A stretch of DNA of 64,000 nucleotides from Pseudorhodobacter wandonensis (GCF_001202035.1 NZ_LGHT01000038.1:1-64000); one strand, 5' to 3'; positions 38,285 through 47,574 are shown, numbered from the stretch's first letter. Notes: generated from the letters alone by a model not told the origin. Numbers and translations: made by a program.

Positions 38285-39616
38285 CTATTTGGACCAGGTG
38301 TAGTAACCTGCATCGTCCATAATCGCGCGGGCACGTTCGGCCACGCCGTCAAGTGCCTCTTGCGGGTCAAGCCCTTCGGTCAACACCTTGCTCATTGTGG
38401 TACCAATATCGGCATTGATCGCACCCCATGTCGGGATGATCGGGCGCCAGTCCGGATCGGCATATTTCAGCGCTTCGCCAAAGGTGGCCGAATAGGGGTA
38501 TTTCGCATTCAACTCGGCATTCTGATAGGTCGAGAAGCGCGAAGGGTTGCCCCCCGCCATTGCAATCGCCAAGTCTTGCTTTTTATTGGTCAACCATTGC
38601 ATCAGCAAGAACGCCGCTTCCTTGTGTTGGGCATTGGCCGGGATGCCGATACCAAAACCGCCGGTTTGGCTGCCGCGGCGCACGCCCTCGGGGTGCATTG
38701 CATAGCCCACCTTGCCGACAACCGTCGATTTGCTCGGGTCTTCAAAACCGGCCGCAAACGCGATGGAATCCATGAACATGGCCGACTTGCCCTGCTGGAA
38801 AGAGGCCGCCGCTTCGGCGGGGCCGAATGTTGCGCCACCCTCCGGGCCGCAATCTACCAGCGTTTTAAGGGCCTTGGCCGCGGCAACGCCTTCCGGGCTG
38901 TTGATGATCGGGTTCCATTCGGCGTCAAAGACGCGACCGCCAAGCGGCGCCAGATGCAGCAAGAACGCATGGCTTGCGTGGTGGCCCGAGGCCGCACGTG
39001 TCGCCATACCGCCCATACCCGGCTCTAATTGTGGGATTTTGCAGGCAACATCCAGCAGCTCGTCATAGGTGGTTGGCACTTTCAGGCCAAGCTTTTCAAA
39101 AATGTCCTTGCGATAGGCCAGAACGGATGTTTCCGCGCCAAAAGGAATGCCGAACAGCGAACCGGTCTGGCCAGGAAGATAGCCTTTTTCACCGCCCGCG
39201 ACGCCAATATTGGCCACATAGCCATCAATCAGGTCGCCTGCGTCATAGGTCGGATCAGCCAAGCGCGGGTTCATGAAATATTTTGCCAGGTTTTCAAGCT
39301 GGTCGGCAAAGACATAGTCTGCCTTCGAGAATACCACATAGGCTACAAGGTCATAGTCGCCCTTGTCCTTGGTCAGCTCAAGCGTTTGGCGCTCGCGCAT
39401 TTTAAGGTATTCCAGCTGGTCAACTTCGACATTGATCCCGGTCTCTTCGGTAAACTGCGGAAGGATCTCCATGACCGCGTTATAATGCGGGTGCGCCGGA
39501 AAGTTTACGACCAGCGTTGTGCCCGCATAGGGTTCATAGGGGTTGGCGAAAGCAACAGAGCATGTCAGCACCGCGCTGACCGAAAGCCCGACTAGGGCCT
39601 TGGTTGATTGAAACAT
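38285..39616 (-). CDS. Extracellular solute-binding protein, family 1 (CUT1)
   Basis: This 443-aa periplasmic protein has a Sec signal (MFQSTKALVGLSVSAVLTCS then VAFA-NPYEP). The body is typical of family 1 sugar-binding proteins (FTEETGINVEVDQLEYLKMR; SLFGIPFGAETSVLAYRKDI; LMQWLTNKKQDLA). It captures the sugar or sugar derivative for the permease pair. It is the second gene of the operon, 33 nt below the ATPase. The ligand is not readable from sequence; context suggests a sugar acid or a polyol. Confidence 0.94.
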   Translation of the reverse strand: MFQSTKALVGLSVSAVLTCSVAFANPYEPYAGTTLVVNFPAHPHYNAVMEILPQFTEETGINVEVDQLEYLKMRERQTLELTKDKGDYDLVAYVVFSKADYVFADQLENLAKYFMNPRLADPTYDAGDLIDGYVANIGVAGGEKGYLPGQTGSLFGIPFGAETSVLAYRKDIFEKLGLKVPTTYDELLDVACKIPQLEPGMGGMATRAASGHHASHAFLLHLAPLGGRVFDAEWNPIINSPEGVAAAKALKTLVDCGPEGGATFGPAEAAASFQQGKSAMFMDSIAFAAGFEDPSKSTVVGKVGYAMHPEGVRRGSQTGGFGIGIPANAQHKEAAFLLMQWLTNKKQDLAIAMAGGNPSRFSTYQNAELNAKYPYSATFGEALKYADPDWRPIIPTWGAINADIGTTMSKVLTEGLDPQEALDGVAERARAIMDDAGYYTWSK

Positions 39617-39649
39617 CTTAGGTTCCTCCCTTTGGTTTCAGTATTGGGG

Positions 39650-40732
39650 TCAGAGACGTAGGCCGCTGTCCCGATCAAAAATCATGAGTTCGTCTGTGAC
39701 CACGCCGAAGGTGCGGGTCTGTCCGGCAGCAAAACGACCGGCGCTGGACATTTCGACCTGAAGTTCGGTACCGCCACAGCGCGTGACCAAAACAGTTTGC
39801 GCGCCCAAATATTCCGACACCACAACCCGCAGCTCAATCGGCGCCCCACGAGAGACATCATCCGTGATCGAGGACGGGCGAAGGCCGATATCCACGTCAG
39901 CGCCTTTGAATGTCTTTAACCGGCTGGCCTGTTCGGCCGAAAGCGGCAAACGACACCCATCGCCTTGAACCCACAATTGGCCGTTCGCCTCGGTCAGGGT
40001 GCCGGCCATAAAGTTCATCGTCGGGCTGCCAATAAACCCTGCAACAAAGCGGTTGATCGGGCTTTTGAACAGCTCTTCCGGCGTCCCTTGCTGCTGGATG
40101 CGACCGTCTGACATCACGACAATCCGGTCGCCCAACGTCATCGCCTCGACCTGATCATGCGTCACATAGATCATGTTCTTGTCGATCGTATCGCGCATCT
40201 CGGCAAGCTCGGTGCGCAGCTTGGCGCGTAGCTTGGCATCAAGGTTGGACAAAGGTTCATCAAACAGAAAAGTGCTGGCATCGCGCACCATCGCCCGGCC
40301 CATAGCAACGCGTTGACGTTGACCACCTGAAAGCTCTGCTGGCTTGCGATCTAAAAGGTGGTTGATATTCAGCAGCTTGGAAACGCGCTGCACTTTCTCG
40401 GTGATCTCGGCTTTGGGAACTTTGGCCAGACGCAAAGCAAACGACATGTTCTTGGCAATATTCATATGCGGATAAAGCGCGTAATCTTGAAACACCATCG
40501 CGATGTCACGCTCCTTTGGGTCGAGCGCGCTTATAGGTTTGTCATCAAAATAGATTTCGCCGCCTGAAAGGGTTTCAAGCCCCGCCAGAATGCGCAAGGT
40601 CGTCGATTTGCCGCAGCCAGATGGCCCAACCAGCACGGTGAACTCACCATCGTTCAGCTTCAGGTCAATCGGGTGCAGAACCTCTACCGCCCCGTAAGAT
40701 TTCCGCACTTGCTCCAGAACGATTCTTGGCAC
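39650..40732 (-). CDS. ABC transporter ATP-binding protein (MalK/UgpC type)
   Basis: This 360-aa ATPase has Walker A GPSGCGKSTTLR, signature LSGGQRQRVAMGRAM, Walker B FLFDEPLSNLDAKL and a C-terminal TOBE domain (LRPSSITDDVSRGAPIELRV). I chose the GTG at 40732 (VPRIVLEQVRKSYG), which has GGAGGAAG upstream; earlier starts give a non-family leader. It is the first gene of the CUT1 operon, divergent from a LacI regulator. Confidence 0.93.
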   Translation of the reverse strand: MPRIVLEQVRKSYGAVEVLHPIDLKLNDGEFTVLVGPSGCGKSTTLRILAGLETLSGGEIYFDDKPISALDPKERDIAMVFQDYALYPHMNIAKNMSFALRLAKVPKAEITEKVQRVSKLLNINHLLDRKPAELSGGQRQRVAMGRAMVRDASTFLFDEPLSNLDAKLRAKLRTELAEMRDTIDKNMIYVTHDQVEAMTLGDRIVVMSDGRIQQQGTPEELFKSPINRFVAGFIGSPTMNFMAGTLTEANGQLWVQGDGCRLPLSAEQASRLKTFKGADVDIGLRPSSITDDVSRGAPIELRVVVSEYLGAQTVLVTRCGGTELQVEMSSAGRFAAGQTRTFGVVTDELMIFDRDSGLRL

Positions 40733-40750
40733 TCTCTTCTTCCTCCCGAA

Positions 40751-40764
40751 TGTTATCGTTATCA
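40751..40764. promoter_or_regulatory. Candidate LacI-family operator, TGTTATCGTTATCA
   Basis: An imperfect palindrome with the same left half as the two TGTTATCGATAACA-type sites at 45529 and 48180, and the same central CG. It lies 19 bp upstream of the ABC ATPase start. Confidence 0.55.
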
Positions 40765-40810
40765 TTTGGTATGGACGGCGCGTTGTGAAGATGGAAATAA
40801 TTGCAATAGC

Positions 40811-40822
40811 GTTAACGTTAAC
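40811..40822. promoter_or_regulatory. Candidate LacI-family operator, GTTAACGTTAAC
   Basis: A perfect 12-bp palindrome with central CG (extended AGCGTTAACGTTAACGTT) between the divergent ABC operon and the LacI gene starting at 40855. The position fits autoregulation plus repression of the importer by that LacI protein. Confidence 0.65.
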
Positions 40823-40854
40823 GTTCCGGTTTTGTGGGGCGGAAAGGATATTTT

Positions 40855-41874
40855 TTGGCAAAAAACTCAACAGTTTGCCGCGCAACCATCAAAGATGTGG
40901 CCGAAAAGGCCAATGTGTCATTGATGACGGTATCGCGCGCTGTCCGCGGTCTGAACGGCGTTTCCGAGACCACGCGGCAGTGCGTTCTGCAGGTTGTCCA
41001 AGAGCTGAACTATGTTCCAAACGGCAACGCACGTGCATTGGTTCAGGCCAATTCCAAACTGATTGGCCTTTCGTTGCCCACGCTTTTCAACGATGTCTTT
41101 GCAGATGCCCTTTTGGGCATGCGCCGCACAATCGAGCAGGCGGGTTACTCCTGCCTTGTCCAAACCACAGACTACGATACCGAGCGCGAAGCAAAATGGA
41201 CTGACCAGCTTCTTGAGTGGCGGCCCGCTGCGGTTATTATGACCGGGGTCGATCACCATGCCCGCGTGCGCAGCAAACTGCGCGGCGATAACATTCCCAC
41301 GCTCGAAATCTGGGATGTCACGGATGACCCTATCGATATTTGCGTTGGCATTGATCACTTGGCTGCCGGGCATGAGTTAGGGGTGCATGTCGCGCAATTA
41401 GGGTATCGCAAGCCGGCATTCGTTGGCCCGCCAGAAGGTGATGACCCGCGTGCCGACAAGCGGGTCGCGGGCTTGATCAGGGCGTTTCGTTCTATTGGCT
41501 CTGATCCGTTGCAGCGGATCACGGTAGAGCCGAACAACGCCTTTTTAATGGGGCAGCAAGGGTTCGATGCCTTGCCGCAAACCAACAGACCCGATGTTGT
41601 GTTTTTTCTGAACGACCACATCGCCTTTGGTGGCATGATGGCGGCGGAACGGGCGGGTTTGACCGTACCAAACGATTTGGGCATCGTCGGGTTTAACGGG
41701 CTTGACCTCAATCATGTGCTGGCCCGTCCGATGACGACAATGTCAACCCCGCGCCGCCAGATGGGCCTTGTCGGTGCGCGGCATCTGCTGGCCCGCCTCA
41801 GTGGTATAGCACCGCCGCGCAATACCCATTTGCCCTGTACGCTTTGCCCCGGGCAGACAACGCGCGCGCAATAA
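40855..41874 (+). CDS. LacI family transcriptional regulator
   Basis: This roughly 339-aa regulator has an N-terminal HTH (ATIKDVAEKANVSLMTVSRA followed by VRGLNGVSETTRQ) and a periplasmic-binding-type effector domain (SKLIGLSLPTLFNDVFADAL to the C-terminus). I prefer the TTG at 40855 because AAAGGA lies about 11 nt upstream; a GTG at 40834 is the alternative. It is divergent from the CUT1 importer, with GTTAACGTTAAC between them, and probably represses that operon. Confidence 0.9.
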   Translation: MAKNSTVCRATIKDVAEKANVSLMTVSRAVRGLNGVSETTRQCVLQVVQELNYVPNGNARALVQANSKLIGLSLPTLFNDVFADALLGMRRTIEQAGYSCLVQTTDYDTEREAKWTDQLLEWRPAAVIMTGVDHHARVRSKLRGDNIPTLEIWDVTDDPIDICVGIDHLAAGHELGVHVAQLGYRKPAFVGPPEGDDPRADKRVAGLIRAFRSIGSDPLQRITVEPNNAFLMGQQGFDALPQTNRPDVVFFLNDHIAFGGMMAAERAGLTVPNDLGIVGFNGLDLNHVLARPMTTMSTPRRQMGLVGARHLLARLSGIAPPRNTHLPCTLCPGQTTRAQ

Positions 41875-41918
41875 GGTGGGGCATTGCCAAGCTGTTCGAT
41901 TGTTTGGATTTGAGGTCT

Positions 41919-42944
41919 TCACACCCGCCGCGATGTGCTGCCTGCAGCCAAAAGCCGCCAGTCAATTTCAACCCGCTGGCGCGGCGCCACATCGCGCGCG
42001 GGATCAAGCAGATCAATGATCAATGCCGCTGTCCGATACCCGATTTCGCGCGGTTGCGGGTCAATCGTGGTGATGGTCGGATGCGCCACTGCGGCAATCT
42101 CATAGGCGCCGAAACCGCCAATCGCTATGTCCTCAGGCACGCCGATACCCCGCCTTTGACATTCGCTCAGCGCGCCAAAGGCAATAAGGTCAGAGACGCA
42201 AACCACCGCATCAGCCTGCGGAAAACTGTCCAATAGCTTTGCCATTGCAAGTGCACCTTCGCGCATCGAAACCGGGGCAGGGCCTGCCGCGAACAGGTGC
42301 TCTGGCGAAAGCCCATGCGCCGTCATCGCCTCGATAAAGCCGCGACGGCGGTCCATACCGCGCTGATCGCCGGTCTCTTCGCCGCCGACAAAGCAGATGT
42401 TCTTGTGGCCCAAGGCGACAAGGTGATCGACCATGCCATGCATGGTCTGAGCGTTGGAAAACCCCACGACATGGCCAAGCGGATCTGCGGGAAGTTCCCA
42501 GATTTCAATCACCGGAATCCCGGCATTTTCTAGTAACCTGCGCGCCCGCGGGCTATGGTGCCCCCCCGTCAGCACAATCGCCTCGGGGCGGCGGCGCAGC
42601 AGTTGCACAATCAACTCTTCTTCGCGATCAATGGCATAGCCGCTGTAGCCCAGCAGAACCTGCAGGCCAGCTTGGGCAAGGCGTTCAGATATTGCGTCGA
42701 CAGTTGCCGCAAAGTTGGCATTGTTGATCGAAGGAATCGTCACCGCCACAAAGCCAGATTTTTGCGTGCGCAGATTGGCGGCCGTCGCATCAAAGACATA
42801 GCCAAGGCTTTCGGCAATCGCGAGTATTTTTTTCCGGCTTTCTGCATTGACGGATTTGTCAGCATTGAACGCGCGGCTTACCGTCATCACCGAAACCTTG
42901 GCAGCCTTTGCGACATCTTTCATCGTTACGGATGGTCGTTGCAT
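41919..42944 (-). CDS. LacI family transcriptional regulator (GntR-like)
   Basis: This 341-aa protein has HTH VTMKDVAKAAKVSVMTVSRA and hinge LGYVFDATAANLR, then a sugar-binding effector domain (SGFVAVTIPSINNANFAATV ... VVCVSDLIAFGALSECQRRG). It lies about 70 nt downstream of the 110-aa ORF, on the same strand as the gluconate genes, and is the best local candidate to bind the TGTTATCGATAACA sites. Similarity to gluconate repressors is general, not proof of ligand. Confidence 0.9.
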   Translation of the reverse strand: MQRPSVTMKDVAKAAKVSVMTVSRAFNADKSVNAESRKKILAIAESLGYVFDATAANLRTQKSGFVAVTIPSINNANFAATVDAISERLAQAGLQVLLGYSGYAIDREEELIVQLLRRRPEAIVLTGGHHSPRARRLLENAGIPVIEIWELPADPLGHVVGFSNAQTMHGMVDHLVALGHKNICFVGGEETGDQRGMDRRRGFIEAMTAHGLSPEHLFAAGPAPVSMREGALAMAKLLDSFPQADAVVCVSDLIAFGALSECQRRGIGVPEDIAIGGFGAYEIAAVAHPTITTIDPQPREIGYRTAALIIDLLDPARDVAPRQRVEIDWRLLAAGSTSRRV

Positions 42945-43014
42945 GGCCCCTCATTTCTTGGCGTCGACCATTGGTAAGCCGTGCGCTTAGCTTTTGCCAC
43001 CGAAAAGCATCCCG

Positions 43015-43347
43015 CTAGGCTTTGTATTCCGACGCTTCGGTTACATGGTGGTGAATACGCCCGTCGAAAAACTCGGCCACGATTTCGCCAGTAATCTCAC
43101 GCGACAGACTGCGCGGCGCGCTGGTCAGGGCACCCTCCATCGCGGCACGGTCCGGATAGGTTATCGCAAGCATCAGCGGGAACTCGGGCGCGCCTTCATC
43201 ACGCTCTTCGCCAAAGCTGACCCGCACATCAGTATTGCCGGGGAATTGGGTCCAGACGGGCACAAGGCGGCTATTGACAGCCGCGCGGAAAGCCTCGGTT
43301 TTGCCGGGCTTTATGCTGCCTTCAAACAAAGCAAATCGTGTAATCAT
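43015..43347 (-). CDS. Small EthD/dimeric alpha-beta barrel-like protein
   Basis: This 110-aa protein (MITRFALFEGSIKPGKTEAF; LMLAITYPDRAAMEGALTS) has the length and pattern of EthD-like dimeric alpha+beta barrel proteins. Its start overlaps the stop of the upstream dehydrogenase as ATGA, so it is cotranscribed. Function in the sugar-acid operon is unknown; barrel proteins of this type can be small isomerases or structural accessories. Confidence 0.75.
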   Translation of the reverse strand: MITRFALFEGSIKPGKTEAFRAAVNSRLVPVWTQFPGNTDVRVSFGEERDEGAPEFPLMLAITYPDRAAMEGALTSAPRSLSREITGEIVAEFFDGRIHHHVTEASEYKA

Positions 43348-44231
43348 TGGAAAATTTCCTTATTGGGTCCAGTAAAGTATTCCATCAATGCCGCCTGATC
43401 CTCGCCTCCCAAACCCGCCGCAGTCAGCATGCGGTGGATCTCGGCACAAAGTGCTGTCAGCGGCATCGAGGTATGGGTGCGTCGCGCAAGATCCTGCGCG
43501 CCGTTCAGGTCTTTGACCATGTTGTCGATCCGCCCCGTTCGCCGGTAGTCTTTGCTGGCAAAGCGGGGCATGTATTCTTGCAAAATCGCGCTATCGGCGC
43601 GACCTCCGCGCAATGCGATCGGCACTTTGGCGGCGTCGACGCCGGAATTGATCGCAAGCTGCGTCGCCTCGGCCACGGCCATAAAGTTCAGCCCGCATAG
43701 GACCTGATTGATCAGCTTGGTGGTTTGGCCTGCACCCACCGGCCCCATGTGGGTGTAGTTGGTGCTAAGGTGTTTTAGGACGACATGCGCATCTGCGACG
43801 TCTTGCGCGGCACCACCGGCCATCAGCGTCAGCTCGCCAGTCAGAGCCTTGGGCGCGCCCCCCGAAAGGGGGCTGTCAACCCAGCGCAGGCCACGTTCCG
43901 AGGCTTTGGCTGCCATGGACTTGGTTGCATCAGGGTCGATTGAGGACATATCGATCAACAGACTGCCTAGCCGCGCCCCTTCGGCAACGCCATCTTTGCC
44001 AAAGACCGCAATATCGACGATATGGGGGGCATTCAGGCTGGTGATAATATAGTCAGACGCCGAAGCTGCGATTGCCGCAGTCGGGGCAGCCTTTGCACCA
44101 AGCTTGACAAGTACCGACACTTTTTCCGGATCCAGATCAAAGACTGTCAGGTTCTGTCCGGTTTGCAGCAACCGCGTGCCAATGGCCCCCCCCATGGCAC
44201 CCGCACCAATCAACGCAACATTCAGTGTCAT
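43344..44231 (-). CDS. NAD(P)-dependent oxidoreductase, 3-hydroxyisobutyrate dehydrogenase family
   Basis: This 295-aa protein has the Rossmann motif VALIGAGAMGGAIGTRLLQT, the substrate segment VDSPLSGGAPKALTGELTLM, and the catalytic Lys in GAGQTTKLINQVLCG. The family includes tartronate semialdehyde reductase and sugar-acid dehydrogenases. It is coupled by ATGA to both neighbours (gntK upstream, the 110-aa ORF downstream), so it works in the same pathway. Confidence 0.92.
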   Translation of the reverse strand: MTLNVALIGAGAMGGAIGTRLLQTGQNLTVFDLDPEKVSVLVKLGAKAAPTAAIAASASDYIITSLNAPHIVDIAVFGKDGVAEGARLGSLLIDMSSIDPDATKSMAAKASERGLRWVDSPLSGGAPKALTGELTLMAGGAAQDVADAHVVLKHLSTNYTHMGPVGAGQTTKLINQVLCGLNFMAVAEATQLAINSGVDAAKVPIALRGGRADSAILQEYMPRFASKDYRRTGRIDNMVKDLNGAQDLARRTHTSMPLTALCAEIHRMLTAAGLGGEDQAALMEYFTGPNKEIFQ

Positions 44232-44722
44232 GGTGTCATCTCCTTCATCCCTAAAAGAAATAAGCCGACGATCGCCGCTGGCTCTTGTTCGATATCTGCG
44301 ACCACATGTGTTTCGTCTGGAAGAGGCTCTTCAAACGTTGCCAATTGGCTGTCGAGCAGCGATGCCGGCATGAAATGACCGGGGCGTCTTGCCACCCGCT
44401 GCAACAGGGTTTCGCGTTGTCCGCGCAGATAGAAAAAAATCACTTCGGCTTGCGCGGTTTCGCGGATCTGGTCGCGGTATTTCCGTTTAAGCGCCGAGCA
44501 GGCGATCACCCGATTGTCCGCAGCAAGCGCCTTGCCGACTTTGGCAAGCCAAGGCGCTCTGTCATCATCATTCAAGGCCTCACCGCGACGCATTTTCGCG
44601 ATGTTGCTGGCCGGATGCAAATCGTCGCCGTCAAGAAACGCGGCGCCAACCGCCTTGGCCAAGGCCTGCCCGATGCTGCTTTTGCCGCAACCGGAAACCC
44701 CCATCACGACGATGCGGCTCAT
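44228..44722 (-). CDS. gntK: Gluconokinase
   Basis: This 164-aa P-loop kinase starts MSRIVVMGVSGCGKSSIGQA (Walker A) and carries the GntK motifs FLDGDDLHPASNIAKMRRGE, LNDDDRAPWL and CSALKRKYRD, with RPGHFMPASLLDSQLATFE at the C-terminus. It phosphorylates gluconate to 6-phosphogluconate. The start overlaps the stop of the SDR gene (ATGA at 44719-44722). Confidence 0.95.
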   Translation of the reverse strand: MSRIVVMGVSGCGKSSIGQALAKAVGAAFLDGDDLHPASNIAKMRRGEALNDDDRAPWLAKVGKALAADNRVIACSALKRKYRDQIRETAQAEVIFFYLRGQRETLLQRVARRPGHFMPASLLDSQLATFEEPLPDETHVVADIEQEPAAIVGLFLLGMKEMTP

Positions 44723-45486
44723 AGCGATGCCGTGATGCCGCCATCGACGAAAATCGTAGTACCATTCACAAAGGAAGAGGCCGCCGAAGACAGGAAGATA
44801 CAGGTTCCGACCAGTTCCTCGACCTTCCCCCACCGGCCTGCAGGCGTGCGCTTGGCCAGCCATTCGCTAAAGGCGGGGTCATCGACCAGCGCCTTGTTCA
44901 GCGGCGTGTCAAAATAGCCAGGGGCAAGCGCGTTACATTGCAGCCCGTGCTTGGCCCAATCGGTGGCCATGCCCTTGGTAAGGTTGGTGACCGCGCCCTT
45001 GGTCGCGGTATAGGGCGCGATGCCGGGGCGGGCGAGCGCGCTTTGCACCGAGGCGATATTGATGATCTTACCGGCACCACGCTTGATCATATGCCGGGCA
45101 ACCGCCTGGCCAACATGGAAAACCGAGGCGATGTTGGTCTGCAACAGCCGCTCGAAAGCCTCGGCAGGGAAATCTTCCAGCGGGGTGCGGTGCTGCATTC
45201 CGGCATTGTTGACCAAAATGTCGATAGCACCGGTTTCGGCCTCGAAACCATCGACGGCTGCGCGAACGACCATGTGATCGGTGGCATCGAATTCAAGTTG
45301 ATAAACCGTAGCACCTTCGCCGCGCAAAACCTCGGCGGCAGCGGCAAGCTTGGCAGTATCACGGCCATTCAGAATGACTTCCGCACCCGCCTTGGCCAAG
45401 CCTCGGGCAAGGGCAAATCCGATGCCTTGTGACGATCCGGTGATTAGGGCGCGCTTTCCGCTTAGGTCAAATAGGGACAGGCTCAT
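44719..45486 (-). CDS. SDR family oxidoreductase, gluconate 5-dehydrogenase-like
   Basis: This 255-aa short-chain dehydrogenase has TGSSQGIGFALARGLAKAGA (cofactor), NNAGMQHRTPLEDFPAEAFE, catalytic Ser in IASVQSALARPG and YTATK. The MQHR...PLEDF motif is characteristic of gluconate 5-dehydrogenases (IdnO/Gno), which reduce 5-ketogluconate to gluconate. ATG 45486 follows AAGGA. It is the first gene of the minus-strand operon with gntK and lies beside the operator at 45529. Confidence 0.9.
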   Translation of the reverse strand: MSLSLFDLSGKRALITGSSQGIGFALARGLAKAGAEVILNGRDTAKLAAAAEVLRGEGATVYQLEFDATDHMVVRAAVDGFEAETGAIDILVNNAGMQHRTPLEDFPAEAFERLLQTNIASVFHVGQAVARHMIKRGAGKIINIASVQSALARPGIAPYTATKGAVTNLTKGMATDWAKHGLQCNALAPGYFDTPLNKALVDDPAFSEWLAKRTPAGRWGKVEELVGTCIFLSSAASSFVNGTTIFVDGGITASL

Positions 45487-45528
45487 GACATTCCTTTTGG
45501 ACTCGACAAATGATGTTGTCACTGTTTA

Positions 45529-45542
45529 TGTTATCGATAACA
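45529..45542. promoter_or_regulatory. LacI/GntR-type operator TGTTATCGATAACA
   Basis: A perfect 14-bp palindrome with central CG lies midway between the divergent SDR-gntK operon (start 45486) and the 2-hydroxyacid dehydrogenase gene (start 45581). A near-identical copy is at 48180-48193. Confidence 0.85.
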
Positions 45543-45580
45543 ATACTTGTCAACGATTCATCTCACTCAGGACCATCAGA

Positions 45581-46528
45581 ATGTCAAAAGTCGAAATTCT
45601 TCAAGTCGGACCCTATCCAGAATGGGATCAGACCCCCCTTGATGCAGCCTTCACCGCATATCGTTATTTCGAAGCAGACGACAAAGCCGCTTTCCTTACG
45701 CAGGTCGGTCCAAAGGTGCGCGCAATTGCGACGCGGGGTGAACTGGGGGCAAATGCGGCCATGATCGCGGCCTGTCCTAACCTAGAGCTGATCTCGGTTT
45801 ACGGGGTGGGTTATGACGCGGTTGATCTTGCAGCCTGCCGCGCGCGGGGTATCCGTGTGACCAATACACCGGATGTGCTGACAAATGATGTGGCTGATCT
45901 GGGGGTTGCGATGATGTTGGCGCAATCGCGCGGCATGATCGGGGCAGAGGCTTGGGTGCGCGACGGCTCGTGGGCGGCAAAGGGGCTCTATCCGCTCCGC
46001 AATCGGGTTTGGGGCAAAAAGGTCGGCGTACTGGGGCTTGGCCGGATTGGGTTTGAAGTGGCAAAACGGCTTGCCGGTTTTGACCTCGATATCGCTTATT
46101 CCGACGTCTCGCCCAAGGATTATGCGCCGAACTGGACCTATGTTCAGGACCCCTTAGCCCTTGCCCGCCATGCCGATTTTCTGTTTGTAACCCTCGCGGC
46201 TTCTGCGGCCACCCGCCATATCGTGAACCGCCAAGTGATCGAGGCGCTGGGGCCACAGGGCATGATCATCAACATCAGCCGCGCGTCAAACATTGATGAG
46301 ACGGTCTTGCTTGATGCGCTTGAAACCGGCAAGCTCGGTTCGGCTGCGTTGGATGTTTTTGAAGGCGAGCCAGCGCTCAATCCGCGCTTTCTTGATCTGC
46401 CGAATGTGCTCTTGCAACCGCATCATGCCTCGGGAACTTTTGAAACCCGCAAAGCTATGGGTGCCTTGGTGCGCGACAATCTGACGGCCCATTTCGCGGG
46501 CCGTGATCTTCTTACTCCAGTTCTGTGA
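45581..46528 (+). CDS. D-isomer 2-hydroxyacid dehydrogenase (glyoxylate/2-ketogluconate reductase-like)
   Basis: This 315-aa NAD(P) enzyme begins MSKVEILQVGPYPEWDQTPL. It has VYGVGYDAVDLAACRARGIR, Rossmann KKVGVLGLGRIGFEVAKRLA, the catalytic Arg/Glu region and His in LQPHHASGTFETR. The family reduces hydroxypyruvate, glyoxylate or 2-ketogluconate; the context favours a keto-sugar acid. The long upstream frame is a shadow of the divergent SDR. Its stop overlaps the idnD region. Confidence 0.9.
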   Translation: MSKVEILQVGPYPEWDQTPLDAAFTAYRYFEADDKAAFLTQVGPKVRAIATRGELGANAAMIAACPNLELISVYGVGYDAVDLAACRARGIRVTNTPDVLTNDVADLGVAMMLAQSRGMIGAEAWVRDGSWAAKGLYPLRNRVWGKKVGVLGLGRIGFEVAKRLAGFDLDIAYSDVSPKDYAPNWTYVQDPLALARHADFLFVTLAASAATRHIVNRQVIEALGPQGMIINISRASNIDETVLLDALETGKLGSAALDVFEGEPALNPRFLDLPNVLLQPHHASGTFETRKAMGALVRDNLTAHFAGRDLLTPVL

Positions 46529-46533
46529 GCCTC

Positions 46534-47574
46534 ATGAAATCCATCGTCATCCATGCCGCGCGTGACCTGCGTATCGAAGAGAAACCGGCCGAAGCGCCCG
46601 GCCCTGGCCAAGTTCAGATCCGGCTTGCCATGGGCGGGATCTGCGGATCGGATCTGCATTATTTCAACCACGGCGGCTTTGGCCCGATCCGGCTGAAAGA
46701 GCCGATGGTGCTGGGCCATGAGGTGTCGGGGTATATCACCGCATTGGGCGAAGGGGTTACCGGTCTGTCCAAAGGCCAGTTGGTCGCCGTGTCGCCATCG
46801 CGGCCCTGCGGCAACTGTTCCTATTGTCGTCAGGCAATGTTTAACCATTGCCTCAACATGCGGTTTTACGGCTCTGCGATGCCTTTCCCGCATATTCAGG
46901 GCGCGTTCCGTGAGGTTCTGGTCGCCGATGCCAGCCAATGCGCCCCCGCTGACGGGCTGACTGCGGGCGAGGCGGCGATGGCCGAACCGCTTGCGGTTTG
47001 CCTGCATGCCACCAAAAGGGCAGGGCCCTTGCTTGGCAAATCGGTGCTGGTAACGGGCTGCGGCCCGATCGGTATCTTGTGTATTCTTGCGGCGCGGCGG
47101 GCGGGGGCTGACCTTATCGTTGCAACCGATCTTGGTGATTTCACCCTTGGCATGGCGCGCAAGGCGGGCGCCGATGTCACGGTGAACATGGCCACAGAGT
47201 CACAGGCGATGCAGGGTTATGCGGTCGACAAGGGTCAGTTCGATGTGCTGTTCGAATGCTCGGGCGCTGCCTCGGCGCTGGCGGGGGCTATTCCTGCGAT
47301 GCGCCCCGGTGGCACAATTGTTCAGCTTGGGCTTGGCGGTGATATGACGTTGCCGGTGCAGGCGATGACCGCAAAAGAGTTGTCGCTGCGCGGCTCTTTC
47401 CGGTTTCATGAAGAGTTCAATACCGGCGTCAGCTTGATGCAAAAGGGTTTAATCGATGTCAAACCCTTCATTACCCAAACCTTTCCATTGGCGCAGGCCG
47501 TTGAGGCCTTTGAGACAGCAGGCGACCGCAGTCGGGCGATGAAAGCGCAGATCAGTTTTTCCGACGCATCTTGA
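46534..47574 (+). CDS. idnD: L-idonate 5-dehydrogenase-like zinc alcohol dehydrogenase
   Basis: This 346-aa medium-chain dehydrogenase starts MKSIVIHAARDLRIEEKPAE. Catalytic zinc ligands are in GGICGSDLHYFNHG and GHEVSG; structural-zinc cysteines are in RPCGNCSYCRQAMFNHCLNM; the NAD fold is in VLVTGCGPIGILCILAARRA. CGSDLHYFNHGGFG is typical of L-idonate 5-dehydrogenase, which makes 5-ketogluconate. A GTG at 46525 overlapping the previous stop is an alternative start. Confidence 0.9.
   Translation: MKSIVIHAARDLRIEEKPAEAPGPGQVQIRLAMGGICGSDLHYFNHGGFGPIRLKEPMVLGHEVSGYITALGEGVTGLSKGQLVAVSPSRPCGNCSYCRQAMFNHCLNMRFYGSAMPFPHIQGAFREVLVADASQCAPADGLTAGEAAMAEPLAVCLHATKRAGPLLGKSVLVTGCGPIGILCILAARRAGADLIVATDLGDFTLGMARKAGADVTVNMATESQAMQGYAVDKGQFDVLFECSGAASALAGAIPAMRPGGTIVQLGLGGDMTLPVQAMTAKELSLRGSFRFHEEFNTGVSLMQKGLIDVKPFITQTFPLAQAVEAFETAGDRSRAMKAQISFSDAS

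Noticed and set aside
37817-39028. 403-aa plus-strand open frame in the ABC importer
   Set aside because: Antisense to the permease and binding-protein genes, with no family resemblance.
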